Source of the DNA: Myxococcales bacterium
Lineage (GTDB): Bacteria; Myxococcota_A; Polyangia; Haliangiales; Haliangiaceae
DNA: 64,000 nucleotides
Assembly: GCA_947483555.1 (NCBI GenBank)
Contig: CANKMW010000028.1
Coordinates: 27,984-91,983 of the forward strand
Direction of reading: 5' to 3'
Positions 28,306 through 36,346 of the stretch are shown one piece after another. How positions within the stretch are numbered: position 1 is the first letter of the stretch; every line of letters starts with the position of its first letter. The notes under the pieces are model-generated. The model was not told the origin of the DNA. It saw only the letters and a list, made by a program, of their open reading frames with translations, and ran no database searches. Both the position numbers and the translations under genes were made by a program.

Positions 28306-28811
28306 GGTCGGGGATCGCAGGCGGCCCACAGGCCCCGGCCAAGGGTGCGAGCGCGCAGCTCGAGGTCGTCGAACTCGTCGACGCGGTCGTCGCCGTTGGG
28401 CGAGATGTGCAGCACGCAGCCGTAGCCGCGCTCGACGATCACCGGGTTGATCTCGGTGCCGTCGACGGTGACGTAGGCCAGCAGGCGCCCGAACTGGTCC
28501 TCGCGCACGGCGTCGAAGGTCATCTCGATCATCTTGCCGTCGACCAGGTCGACGTTGAACTGCTTGGCCTCGGGCCCGAAACACTCGGTCTCGGTGGTCG
28601 ACTCCGGGGTGTCGATCATCAGGTAGCGCAGGCGCTCGCCGGTGGTCAGCTCGACGGTGTCACCGTCGATCACGCGAGCCACGGTGCCCAGCTCGGCGGT
28701 CGGCCCGCCGCCGCACGCTGCGGCGGGCAGGGCGACGGTGAGGGTGAGCATGACCACGAGCGTCTGGTTCACGGGCACGTGTGGGCCTGACAGCTCGTCC
28801 GTTCGGGCCAT
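28299..28811 (-). CDS. Thermonuclease (SNase)-like lipoprotein
   Basis: A 170-aa secreted or anchored nuclease of the staphylococcal nuclease fold. ARVIDGDTVELTTGERLRYLMIDTPES supplies the metal-binding Asp residues and the first Arg; EDQFGRLLAYV supplies the second Arg region. A lipoprotein-like signal (LTLTVALPAAAC) is present. ATG 28811 is used; GTG 28772 would give a shorter signal (MNQTLVVML...). It is the middle gene of a three-gene minus-strand set, and its stop overlaps the barrel gene. A 74-base stretch of it is duplicated at 31075-31148. Confidence 0.85.
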   Translation of the reverse strand: MARTDELSGPHVPVNQTLVVMLTLTVALPAAACGGGPTAELGTVARVIDGDTVELTTGERLRYLMIDTPESTTETECFGPEAKQFNVDLVDGKMIEMTFDAVREDQFGRLLAYVTVDGTEINPVIVERGYGCVLHISPNGDDRVDEFDDLELRARTLGRGLWAACDPRPC

Positions 28812-28834
28812 CACGGCAACGGTAACACGGACCG

Positions 28835-29944
28835 TCAGGGCAGCGGTCGAGCGACGAGCGGATGATCCCACGCGACGGTCAGCGTCACGTCCCGGGTCAG
28901 CGCGGGGTAGAGTTCATTGGTCAACGGTACCGGTCCCACGGTCAGCGCGAAGTGGCCGTTGTCTCCGACGGAGAACTCGAGCTCGTCCCCGGGAGCGGCG
29001 TGCGGGAACGTGCCGGAATGGAACCCGGTGGTCAGCAGGACGCGCAGCTGATCGGTCGTGTCGCCGGCCTCGTACATGAACAGCGGTCCGCTCGAGAGCT
29101 GGTGGCGTGGCCCATCGTCGGTGGTACGGAAGCGCCACGTCCGGTCGGTCCATCGATCGTCGGTGTATGGCGCCCCATCGACCTGAACGCTCCAGCTCGC
29201 CGGTTCGCCTGCGCCGACACGCCAGAGTCCACTCGCCTCCCTTTGCGGCGCGAGGATGGGGGTCGGCGCCAAGGGCTGTGTCATCGACCAGATGCTCGCC
29301 TCGCCCCACGGCGTGAGGGTTGGTTCGGCGCGGCGCACCGCCGCGACCGAGAGCTCCCTCGGGAAGCTCGATGAGGGCACCGTCCACATGTCGGCACCCG
29401 GCTGATGGCAAGCGATCGAGCCGAGCGACGCGAGCGTTCCGGTGGTGCCGGCGGCCGCTTCGATCGTGCCGATCAGGTAGGACCCGTCGGTGGTCACGTC
29501 GAGAAGGCGCGGGCGGAATGTGATCGGCGTGGGAAGTGCGAAGACCTGCGAGCCTCCGCAGCCCTCGATCACGAGCTGAGACGGTGTCTCGGGAAGGTCG
29601 GCGCGCACGAAGATCGCGCGCCACCACTCGAAGAGCCGGCCTTCCCCGAGAACGACTCCGTCGCTCTCGATGGCGACCCGCGTGAGGCACGTGCCGAGCG
29701 TTCCGGCGCAAGCGAATCCGTCACTGTAGGTCGCGCATTCGCCAGGGTGTGGAAACACCTCCTCCGGTACGCAGGGCGTCTCGAAGCGCTCGCGAAGCCA
29801 GATCCACGTCGCGTACGGATGGACCTCGATGTCGAGGTCGAACGCCGTCCGTGGATCGGCGTCGGGCGGAATGACCTCGTCGGGCCCACCCGAGCACGTC
29901 GCCGCCACGAGGGCAGCGAACGCGACCAGCGGACGAGATCGCAT
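28835..29944 (-). CDS. Hypothetical lipoprotein, 369 aa
   Basis: No family recognised. The signal peptide MRSRPLVAFAALVAATC carries Cys17 as the lipidation site. The mature protein is beta-rich with Cys residues at CVPEEVF, ECATYSDGFAC, GTC, GCGG and SIAC. It ends with a strand-rich domain (FALTVGPVPLTNELYPALTRDVTLTVAW). ATG 29944 was chosen over 29959 for the signal. GC content and codon use look slightly less extreme than in the neighbours. It precedes the SNase gene by 23 bases. Confidence 0.68.
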   Translation of the reverse strand: MRSRPLVAFAALVAATCSGGPDEVIPPDADPRTAFDLDIEVHPYATWIWLRERFETPCVPEEVFPHPGECATYSDGFACAGTLGTCLTRVAIESDGVVLGEGRLFEWWRAIFVRADLPETPSQLVIEGCGGSQVFALPTPITFRPRLLDVTTDGSYLIGTIEAAAGTTGTLASLGSIACHQPGADMWTVPSSSFPRELSVAAVRRAEPTLTPWGEASIWSMTQPLAPTPILAPQREASGLWRVGAGEPASWSVQVDGAPYTDDRWTDRTWRFRTTDDGPRHQLSSGPLFMYEAGDTTDQLRVLLTTGFHSGTFPHAAPGDELEFSVGDNGHFALTVGPVPLTNELYPALTRDVTLTVAWDHPLVARPLP

Positions 29945-30104
29945 GGCCCAAGTATGCACCGCTGATGACCCACCGGGTCGCGGAGCGGACCGTCGGCGAT
30001 CCGCTCGACGGCCACGGCCGCCCGCCGGTCACCGAGATGCGCTCGGCCGCCGACCACTGCTTTCTCCTTGTCACAACGGCCGGCGACCCTACGCTACCGG
30101 GGAA

Positions 30105-31028
30105 ATGCGCTTCATCGCTGTGACCCTCGGCTCGAGCCTCGTCGTCCTGACTGCCTGCGGCAAGGATGCGTCACCGCAGGCGAAGCCGCCGCCGCCGGCG
30201 GTCGCCGGCGCCGCGGCTGCGGTCGCGACCCATGACGCGGCGGCGGCGCCGACCGACTGCGCCGCCGTGCCCGCGGCGGTCGCCGGCCATGCGATTGCCG
30301 AGCTCGACCTCGACGGCGACGGCATGAAGGACCGGCTGGTGCCGACCGCCTGCGACGGCGACGGCACCTGCACGTGGGCGGTGTTCACGATCGCGGCCGG
30401 CTGCCCGCGCGCGCTGGGCACGATCGCGGAGGTCGATCGGATCGAGGCGCTGCCGGTGACGGTCGACGGCCGCGCGGCGGTGCGCACGCTGGCGGTGTCG
30501 CCGTACTACCGCACCGAGGCGATGCTGGCGTGGAGCGGCGACGCCTGGCGCCACGTCTTCGACACCCAGTGTGCGCCGGATCCGGCGAACGGCTGGTGGT
30601 GCGAGGCGACGCACGAGTCGTTGTCGAGCGGCGAGCCCGCGCCGCCCGTGCCGTGCGTGGTCGCCCCGGCCGGGGCCACACCGACCCTCGACCTCGATCG
30701 CGACGGCAGCCCCGAGACGCTGATCGCCGTCGATTGCGGCGCCGACTGGCAGTCCGTCTGCGGCAGCCTGGTGCTGCGCAGCCACGACGGCTGCACCCGC
30801 CCGCTCGGCTTCTTGCCGCGTGGCGAGGTCGTCATCCCCGACGACCTCAAGCCCAAGGCGCCGGCGCGGATCCGGGTCCAGCGCCCCGACGAGGCCGGCA
30901 CCGAGGAGCAGATCGACCTCGGCATCCGCCTGGACCGGGAAGGCTTCGAGGTGCTCGGCACCCGGACCTGCGATCGCCGGACCTGCACGCGGTTCACGCC
31001 GCCGGATCGCGGCGCCGAGACGCCGTGA
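30105..31028 (+). CDS. Lipoprotein with FG-GAP/calcium-loop-like repeats
   Basis: A 307-aa lipoprotein (MRFIAVTLGSSLVVLTAC, Cys18). Two loops of the type found in FG-GAP/dockerin-like repeats are visible: DLDGDGMKD and DLDRDGSPE, each starting a repeat with matching CDGDGTC/CGADWQSVC segments. An Ala/Pro-rich linker follows the lipobox. Function unknown. ATG 30105 has a purine-rich GGGGAA upstream. It may be a calcium-binding surface protein. Confidence 0.68.
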   Translation: MRFIAVTLGSSLVVLTACGKDASPQAKPPPPAVAGAAAAVATHDAAAAPTDCAAVPAAVAGHAIAELDLDGDGMKDRLVPTACDGDGTCTWAVFTIAAGCPRALGTIAEVDRIEALPVTVDGRAAVRTLAVSPYYRTEAMLAWSGDAWRHVFDTQCAPDPANGWWCEATHESLSSGEPAPPVPCVVAPAGATPTLDLDRDGSPETLIAVDCGADWQSVCGSLVLRSHDGCTRPLGFLPRGEVVIPDDLKPKAPARIRVQRPDEAGTEEQIDLGIRLDREGFEVLGTRTCDRRTCTRFTPPDRGAETP

Positions 31029-31074
31029 GCCCCGACCCGGGCGACGACGCGGGCGACCACTGCGATACCGGCGA

Positions 31075-31148
31075 CATCTCGATCATCTTGCCGTCGAGCA
31101 GGTCCATGTTGAACTGCTCGGCCTCGGGACCGAAACACTCGGTCTCGG
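31075..31148 (-). pseudogene. Duplicated fragment of the SNase gene
   Basis: Seen: the 74 bases closely match the part of the SNase gene around 28512-28590 that encodes ETECFGPEAKQFNVDLVDGKMIEM. Here it reads ETECFGPEAEQFNMDLLDGKMIEM, followed by unrelated sequence. It is in the same orientation, about 2.5 kb away, with no start or active-site segment. It marks a recombination scar at the edge of the accessory island. Confidence 0.7.
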
Positions 31149-31177
31149 GTGAGCAGACCCGCAGACAGCTGCGCGGT

Positions 31178-31373
31178 TCACGGTCGCGGCCAGCTCGCTG
31201 GATCCCGACGCTGATGACGTACGGCCAGGACGACGACGCGATCGCCATCGACGACGTAGAAGATCGCATACGGGTAGCGACGTACGAGCGCCCGGTGCAC
31301 GTCCTGGTAGACCACCGGATAGCGGAGCGAGGTCGACCGCCGCCTCGGGCCGGATGATGAGCGTGCGGTTCAT
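31178..31373 (-). pseudogene. ParE/RelE-type toxin gene with internal deletion
   Basis: Begins MNRTLIIRPEAAVDLA, the usual start of ParE-family toxins. It then loses the frame. A second frame continues RYPVVYQDVHRALVRRYPYA then IFYVVDGDRVVVLAVRHQRR, the family's C-terminal half, up to the stop at 31178. Only 196 bases remain of the roughly 290 expected, and 196 is not a multiple of 3, so about 30-35 codons of the middle are missing. ATG 31373 overlaps the antitoxin stop (ATGA), the normal toxin-antitoxin layout. The toxin should be inactive. Confidence 0.82.
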
Positions 31374-31591
31374 TCGCCGCGAAAGACGCGCGCTCGGACC
31401 TCGGACCACGGTGCGCCCGCATCGGGCTCTCGATGGTAGGCCGCCAGGCGACGATCGAGCTCGTCGCGATCCTCCATGGTCACCGGCAGCTCGTGTTCGC
31501 GGTCGACGATGCTGTCCCAGAGCTGCTCGACGATCTGCAATCGGGTCTCGACGTCCAGCTTCAACAGCTCTTCCATGGCAGGCGCGGCCAT
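31370..31591 (-). CDS. Antitoxin, addiction-module component family
   Basis: A 73-aa protein, complete: MEELLKLDVETRLQIVEQLW is the hallmark of the addiction-module antitoxin family (TIGR02574-type, ParD/RelB-like). The second half is charged (RDELDRRLAAYHREPDAGAPW). It pairs with the ParE-type toxin gene that it overlaps by 4 bases. Since the toxin is broken, this is an orphan antitoxin that might still neutralise related toxins. ATG 31591 or the internal ATG 6 codons later could be the start. Confidence 0.85.
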   Translation of the reverse strand: MAAPAMEELLKLDVETRLQIVEQLWDSIVDREHELPVTMEDRDELDRRLAAYHREPDAGAPWSEVRARVFRGE

Positions 31592-31848
31592 GACTCACAT
31601 GGTAGCAGGCGCGCTCGCGCACACGCACAGCGGCTCGCGCTGGGACGTAGGCGTCGAGGTCGGCGGGCGGGTTGAGGGCGCGGGGCCAGATGCTGGCCGG
31701 CCCACCCGCTGGCCGCTGGCCGGCCACCTGCCGGCCGCGGTCGCGGTCCGGAAGCTGGCGCAGTTGCGTCCGCGGGCGATGGCTCGGCGTGTGCTTACCG
31801 AGGTGTTGCGCCAGGTCTGACTGGCGCGCAATCTGGAAGCCCGGCCCC
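31592..31848. other. Intergenic stretch before effector 1
   Basis: 257 bases with no convincing gene. Plus-strand codons ending at 31820 read VRKLAQLRPRAMARRVLTEVLRQV, which looks like a real protein end, so a decayed gene is possible. CTGGCCGGC-type repeats occur at 31690-31735. Confidence 0.3.
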
Positions 31849-33756
31849 ATGAACCAGAACGATCGCCGGCAGCCAGCCCTGGAGGGCAACGCCAGCCCCT
31901 CGGGGCACGGCTCACCCGGCAAGCACACGCTGGTCGAAGGTCGCTATCCGGTTCAGATGCGGCGCAGTTCGGCACCGGCCGAGCCGATCGAGCTGGTCGA
32001 GCCCGGTCGCCACTCGCCGACGTCAGGCCCCGCCGGTCATGAAGATCCATTCGCGATGCACCTGCTGCCGGTCCAGTGCCAGGCAGCGGAGCGCGGCGCA
32101 GCGGTGGGGGCGGTTCACGACGCTGCCGAACGCGGCATCGCCGGCCACGGCGGGCCACTTCCGTTCATGGACGTAATCCAGCGTTCGTTCGGTCACCACG
32201 ACGTCAGCGGCGTGTCGGCCCACGTCGGCGGTGCGGCGACGGCGGCCTGCGATGACATGGGTGCGCAGGCCTACGCCACGGGCTCGAGCACGGCGTTCGC
32301 CGCGGCGCCGGACCTCCACACCGCGGCCCACGAAGCCGCACACACCGTGCAGCAGCGAGGCGGCGTTCAGCTCAAGGGTGACGTCGGTGAGGCCGATGAT
32401 GATCACGAGCGTCACGCGGATGAGGTCGCTGATCGCGTCGTCGCCGGGGAATCGGCGGAAGAGTTGCTCGACTCGTACGCGCCAGGCACGTCGAGTGAGG
32501 CCGCGCCGGTGCAGCTCAAGGGTGAGCGTCGCGAGCGCCGGCGTGAGCGCCGTCGTGAGCGCCGGCAAGGCGCCGAGGCGACCGAGGCGACCGACGAGAC
32601 CGCGGCGCCGCCCGCCTCGGATGCGCTGCGCAAGGCGAAGATCGAGAAGCACGCCAGGAAGCAGGCGAAGATCTACAAGATCGTCGACAACCCCAGGCTC
32701 GAGCTCGACCCGTCGAAGGGGTTGGCCGATCCCGGCAAGCTCCTGCAAAACACCTGCGAGTGGCTCAGGCAGGGGCGCACCAAGCTGCATGTGCTCGACG
32801 ATACGCACGACGCGACGACCCGCGATCCCGGCAAGGGCATCGCCCACTTCGACACCCGCGTCGCGTATCCCGACAAGGGCGGCGAGTACGCGGAGGATCC
32901 CGCGGACCTGTCGGGGATTGGCTTCCACGACAAGGGCGACCGCGGTGCCGCCGAGAAGGGTCGCATCGAGCTCTACAACGTGCAGGTCGAGGGCCCCGAT
33001 GCCGACGTGACCAGGATGCTCCTCGAGAGCGCGCAGCAGACGCTGGTCCACGAGGTGCAGCACCAGGCCGACGGGCACGCCGACCCGACCGACCCGGCCG
33101 CGGGCACGGATCCCACCGCGATGAAGATGGTGGCGAGCGAGCACCTCGAGCTCTACAAGTCCGAGTTCCGCGCCTTCTGGATGCAACCCGTCGTCAGCGG
33201 AGCGGACTTCGGGTCGGCGTCCCAGGCCGTGAGCAAGAACGAGCCGTTCATCTACTCGGGCCCGAACTACGCGCTCAGCCCGCAGGAGCAGAAGGCGACC
33301 GGCGCCAGGGGCCTGACCCGCACCGTCGCGGCGGCCGAGGTGCACTTCGTCAACCAGCGCCAGGAGGACATCTTCCGCGAGCTGGCGGGGCAGAAAGCCT
33401 ACAACCAGTTCGGCTTCTTCTACGCGACCGACCGCGACTTCCGCGACCAGGTGCATGCGTTCACCAGGCCCGTGAGCCTGAACCTGACCAACTCGGTGCG
33501 CATCCAGGATCTGGTCGACGCGCTCGACGGCTGCAAGGCGAGCATGAAGGAGGGCGACGAGCCGGTGAAGGACGCGCTCGCGGCCGCAGCGACCCTCGAC
33601 GGAACGGACCGAGAGTTCCTGTCTGACAGGGAGCTGTCCAGGCCGCTGTGGGACAAGGCCGAGCAGCGCCTGCCGAAGCCGGCGTTGAGCAAGCTGCGGG
33701 CGCTGGTGGCCAGGTCGCCGAGAGCGTCAGCCCAGCGGCTGCCCCTCTCGACGTGA
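31849..33756 (+). CDS. DUF4157 (eCIS-core) effector with C-terminal metallopeptidase-like domain
   Basis: A 635-aa protein. Residues 1-100 are a variable leader. At about 100-200 the DUF4157/eCIS-core region is complete: FMDVIQRSFGHHDVSGVSAH, GAQAYATG and HEAAHTVQQRGGVQLKG, with a HExxH motif at 161-165. A charged linker (RERRRERRRERRQ) precedes the C-terminal domain, which has a second HExxH (HEVQH, 401-405) and a likely third ligand in EFRAF (Glu439), the pattern of a zinc peptidase. DUF4157 proteins are linked to extracellular contractile injection systems as cargo. The target is unknown. No injection-system structural genes are in the window. Confidence 0.82.
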   Translation: MNQNDRRQPALEGNASPSGHGSPGKHTLVEGRYPVQMRRSSAPAEPIELVEPGRHSPTSGPAGHEDPFAMHLLPVQCQAAERGAAVGAVHDAAERGIAGHGGPLPFMDVIQRSFGHHDVSGVSAHVGGAATAACDDMGAQAYATGSSTAFAAAPDLHTAAHEAAHTVQQRGGVQLKGDVGEADDDHERHADEVADRVVAGESAEELLDSYAPGTSSEAAPVQLKGERRERRRERRRERRQGAEATEATDETAAPPASDALRKAKIEKHARKQAKIYKIVDNPRLELDPSKGLADPGKLLQNTCEWLRQGRTKLHVLDDTHDATTRDPGKGIAHFDTRVAYPDKGGEYAEDPADLSGIGFHDKGDRGAAEKGRIELYNVQVEGPDADVTRMLLESAQQTLVHEVQHQADGHADPTDPAAGTDPTAMKMVASEHLELYKSEFRAFWMQPVVSGADFGSASQAVSKNEPFIYSGPNYALSPQEQKATGARGLTRTVAAAEVHFVNQRQEDIFRELAGQKAYNQFGFFYATDRDFRDQVHAFTRPVSLNLTNSVRIQDLVDALDGCKASMKEGDEPVKDALAAAATLDGTDREFLSDRELSRPLWDKAEQRLPKPALSKLRALVARSPRASAQRLPLST

Positions 33757-33794
33757 TGGCACACGAGCCATGGACGCTGGTATGCTGGGCTGCC

Positions 33795-34373
33795 ATGGCG
33801 TCGGTCGCGCATCATCGCCACTCGTTCCGTGACTACCTGGATCTCGAGGAGATCAGCGTCGTCAAGCACGAGTTCATGGATGGCGAGATCTTTGCGATGG
33901 CCGGCGGCACGCCCGAGCATTCCGCGCTCTGCGCCGCGCTGATCGTGTTGCTGGGGCCGCAGCTCCGGAATCGCGCGTGCCGCGCCTACACGTCCGATCT
34001 GCGGCTGCGCGTGCTCCCGACCGGCCTGGCGACGTATCCGGACGTCGCTGTGATCTGCGGCGAGCCAGAACGCGATCCAGGATCTCGGACCCACGTGACG
34101 AATCCGACGGTGATCTTCGAGGTCCTCAGCCCGGGTACCAAGGAGTACGATCTCGGGGAGAAGCGCGAGCAGTACCAGTTGATGGAATCCCTGCAGGTCT
34201 ACGTCGCGGTCGCGCAGGATCGCGCACAGGTCGAGGTGTGGCAGCGCGGCGCCGGAGGTTGGTCGCACGACACGCTGGGCACGGGGCAGGCGTTGACCCT
34301 CAACGCCATCGGATGCGAACTGGCGGTCGACGAGATCTACCGCGAGGCCGGGCTCGCCTCGCTCATCGGCTGA
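33795..34373 (+). CDS. Uma2-family protein next to effector 1
   Basis: A 192-aa Uma2-type PD-(D/E)XK-fold protein: YLDLEEISVVKHEFMDGEIFAMAGG (core Glu/Asp), TYPDVAVICGEPERD, and PTVIFEVLSPGTKEYDLGEKREQYQ (E-x-L, Lys). ATG 33795 fits the family start; ATG 33756 overlaps the effector stop and would add 13 residues. It lies directly downstream of effector 1 on the same strand, the position where an immunity gene would be expected, but Uma2 proteins are scattered widely and this may be chance. A second Uma2 gene is at 11663-12286. Confidence 0.82.
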   Translation: MASVAHHRHSFRDYLDLEEISVVKHEFMDGEIFAMAGGTPEHSALCAALIVLLGPQLRNRACRAYTSDLRLRVLPTGLATYPDVAVICGEPERDPGSRTHVTNPTVIFEVLSPGTKEYDLGEKREQYQLMESLQVYVAVAQDRAQVEVWQRGAGGWSHDTLGTGQALTLNAIGCELAVDEIYREAGLASLIG

Positions 34374-34514
34374 TCACCCGTCGAGCGTGCGCGCCCTCCG
34401 AGATCGCCGATGCGGTGCGGCGATCTGACGCCGGCGCGTCTCGCCGACCTCGGATCGCGGCTGGAGGCTGCACATCCTCGTGTCGCCGGCGCATCGACGG
34501 GACCGCAGCGCGCC
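34374..34514. other. Convergent intergenic stretch
   Basis: 141 bases between the convergent Uma2 gene and the TIGR02996 array. Hairpin-forming GC-rich sequence (GATCGCCGATGCGGTGCGGCGATC, broken palindrome near 34401-34425) may end both transcripts. No gene seen. Confidence 0.3.
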
Positions 34515-35375
34515 TCAGATCGGGTTGCCGCGCGGCTTCACCGGCAGCTTGCCGCGCTCGACGTTGTAGCGCGCGTCGAACGGGCTGCACCCGTTGTCCT
34601 TCGGATGCAGCCATGGCAGGTAGCCGTGCTTGGCCTCGAGCGCGACCCCGTCGGGAGGGAGGTCGCGATAGTCCCAGATCGCGTGGCCGTGTCGATTGTC
34701 GCGATCCGTGATGGCGTACTCGGCGGCGGGCGAGTAGGCGTACAGACGCGCATCGGAGTTCCGCACTACCGCGAGCAGACTGCGGAGATGCGGTGAGGCG
34801 GCGATGGCTTCGAAGGCCGGCAGCGAGAGGGGATTGTCACTCAGGCTCAGATCGAGCAGCCGATGCACCCGGGGGCTGGCTGCGATCGCTTCGACATCAC
34901 CGTTCGTGAGACCAAGTCCGACCAGCGCGATCGCATCGAAGCGCGTGATCAACTCGCTCGCGAGCAACTCCTCCAGCGGGAATGCGCCCTCCTTCGCCGC
35001 CGTGAAGAACACGCTCCGGATCGGCGCGTTCACGAGCAGCCAGTCGCCGTACTCGAGGAACATGTGCGGATCGATCGAGACCTGCGCGACCATCCCGCGA
35101 TCGAAATACTGGTTCCGCGTGTACTTGGCGATGGTCTGGCACCAGCGCGCCCCATGCTTCTTGAGCAGGCGATCGCACTCATGGTCGGTCTTGTAGTTCG
35201 GTGCGCCTCGCGCGCGGCGGAGCGCGCCGATCTGGAGCTGCAACTCGATGAAGCGCCCCAGCTCCGGATCTTGCTTGCGATAGTAATCAGCCAGCGCCAG
35301 CCGCGGCGCGTCCTCATCGGGCTCGCGCAGCGCTGCGGCGTGCAGCTCTTTCCAGGTCGCAGCCACGGTCACCAT
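34515..35375 (-). CDS. TIGR02996-domain LRR-like protein, array copy 1
   Basis: A 286-aa protein. The N-terminal 50 residues (TWKELHAAALREPDEDAPRL, then YYRKQDPELGRFIELQ) match the TIGR02996 repeat-companion domain known from myxobacteria. Residues about 135-205 look like leucine-rich repeats (LVGLGLTNGDVEAIA, LLDLSLSDNPLSLPAFEAIA). The end is conserved (LEAKHGYLPWLHPKDN ... RGKLPVKPRG). No signal peptide. It is the copy farthest from effector 2, in a tandem minus-strand array of four. Inferred role: immunity protein. ATG 35375 is intact here, while copies 2 and 3 lost this codon. Confidence 0.8.
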   Translation of the reverse strand: MVTVAATWKELHAAALREPDEDAPRLALADYYRKQDPELGRFIELQLQIGALRRARGAPNYKTDHECDRLLKKHGARWCQTIAKYTRNQYFDRGMVAQVSIDPHMFLEYGDWLLVNAPIRSVFFTAAKEGAFPLEELLASELITRFDAIALVGLGLTNGDVEAIAASPRVHRLLDLSLSDNPLSLPAFEAIAASPHLRSLLAVVRNSDARLYAYSPAAEYAITDRDNRHGHAIWDYRDLPPDGVALEAKHGYLPWLHPKDNGCSPFDARYNVERGKLPVKPRGNPI

Positions 35376-35430
35376 TCTGCCTCGGTTCGACCCGCCTGCC
35401 CGACCTGCGCACCCATCGTTGCAGGGCGCC

Positions 35431-36282
35431 TCAGACCGGGGTGCCCCGCGGCTTCACCGGCAGCTTGCCGCGCTCGACGTTGTAGCGCGCGTCGAACGGG
35501 CTGCACCCGTTGTCCTTCGGATGCAGCCATGGCAGGTAGCCGTGCTTGGCCTCGAGCGCGACCCCGTCGGGGGGGAGCTCGCGGTAGTCCCAGATCGGCC
35601 GCCCGTCCATGTCGTCGCGGTCCGTGATGGCGTACTCGGCGGCCGGCGAGTAGGTGTGCGGACGTGCGTCCGAGCGCCGAGCGACCGAGAGCAGGCTGCC
35701 GAGATGCGGCGACGCGGCGATGGCTTCGAAGGCCGGCAACGAGAGGGGATTGTCGCTCAGGCTCAGACCCAGCAGGCGATGCAGGCCTGGGCTGGCCGCG
35801 ATGGCGTCGACATCAGCATTCTTGAGACCAAGCCCGACCAGTGCGATCGAGTCGAGGCGCGTGATCAGCTCGCTCGCGAGCAACTCCTCCAGCGGGAATG
35901 CTCCGTTCTTGGCCGCTGTGAAGAACACGCTGCGGATCGGCGCGTTCACGAACAGCCATGCTCCGTACTCGAGAAAGATGTGCGGATCGACCGAGACCCT
36001 CGAGATCATGCCGCGGTCGAAGTCTTGGTCCTGCGTGTACTTGGCGATCGTCTGATTCCAGCGCGGCCCGTGCTTCGTCAGCAACCGATCGCACTCGTCG
36101 TCGGCCTTGTAGTTGGGGGCTCGTCCCGCGCGGCGGAGCACACCGATCTGGATCTGTAGCTCGATGAAGCGGCCGAGTTCCGGATCGGCCTTGCGATAGT
36201 ACTCGGCCAGCGCCAGCCGCGGCGCGTCCTCGTCGGGCTCGCGCAGCGCCGCGGTGTGCAGCTCTTTCCACGTCGCAGCCAC
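35431..36282 (-). CDS. TIGR02996-domain LRR-like protein, array copy 2
   Basis: Close paralogue of the neighbouring copies, 283 aa from GTG 36282. At the place of the copy-1 ATG this gene has ATA, so translation must start at the in-frame GTG (MAATWKELHTAALREP) or at ATG 36309 further upstream. It is very close to copy 1 in the C-terminal half (NGCSPFDARYNVERGKLPVK in both) and differs mainly in the middle (NADVDAIAASPGLHRLLGL). The 55-base spacer to copy 1 also belongs to the repeat unit. Confidence 0.78.
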   Translation of the reverse strand: MAATWKELHTAALREPDEDAPRLALAEYYRKADPELGRFIELQIQIGVLRRAGRAPNYKADDECDRLLTKHGPRWNQTIAKYTQDQDFDRGMISRVSVDPHIFLEYGAWLFVNAPIRSVFFTAAKNGAFPLEELLASELITRLDSIALVGLGLKNADVDAIAASPGLHRLLGLSLSDNPLSLPAFEAIAASPHLGSLLSVARRSDARPHTYSPAAEYAITDRDDMDGRPIWDYRELPPDGVALEAKHGYLPWLHPKDNGCSPFDARYNVERGKLPVKPRGTPV

Positions 36283-36346
36283 GGTGACTATTCTGCCTCG
36301 GATCGACACGCCTGGTCGCCTTGCGAACCCATCGTTGCAGGGCGCC

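Noticed and set aside
31595..32158. Minus-strand gene overlapping effector 1
   Set aside because: Arg/Pro/Ser-rich shadow of the DUF4157 gene; no start signal or motif.
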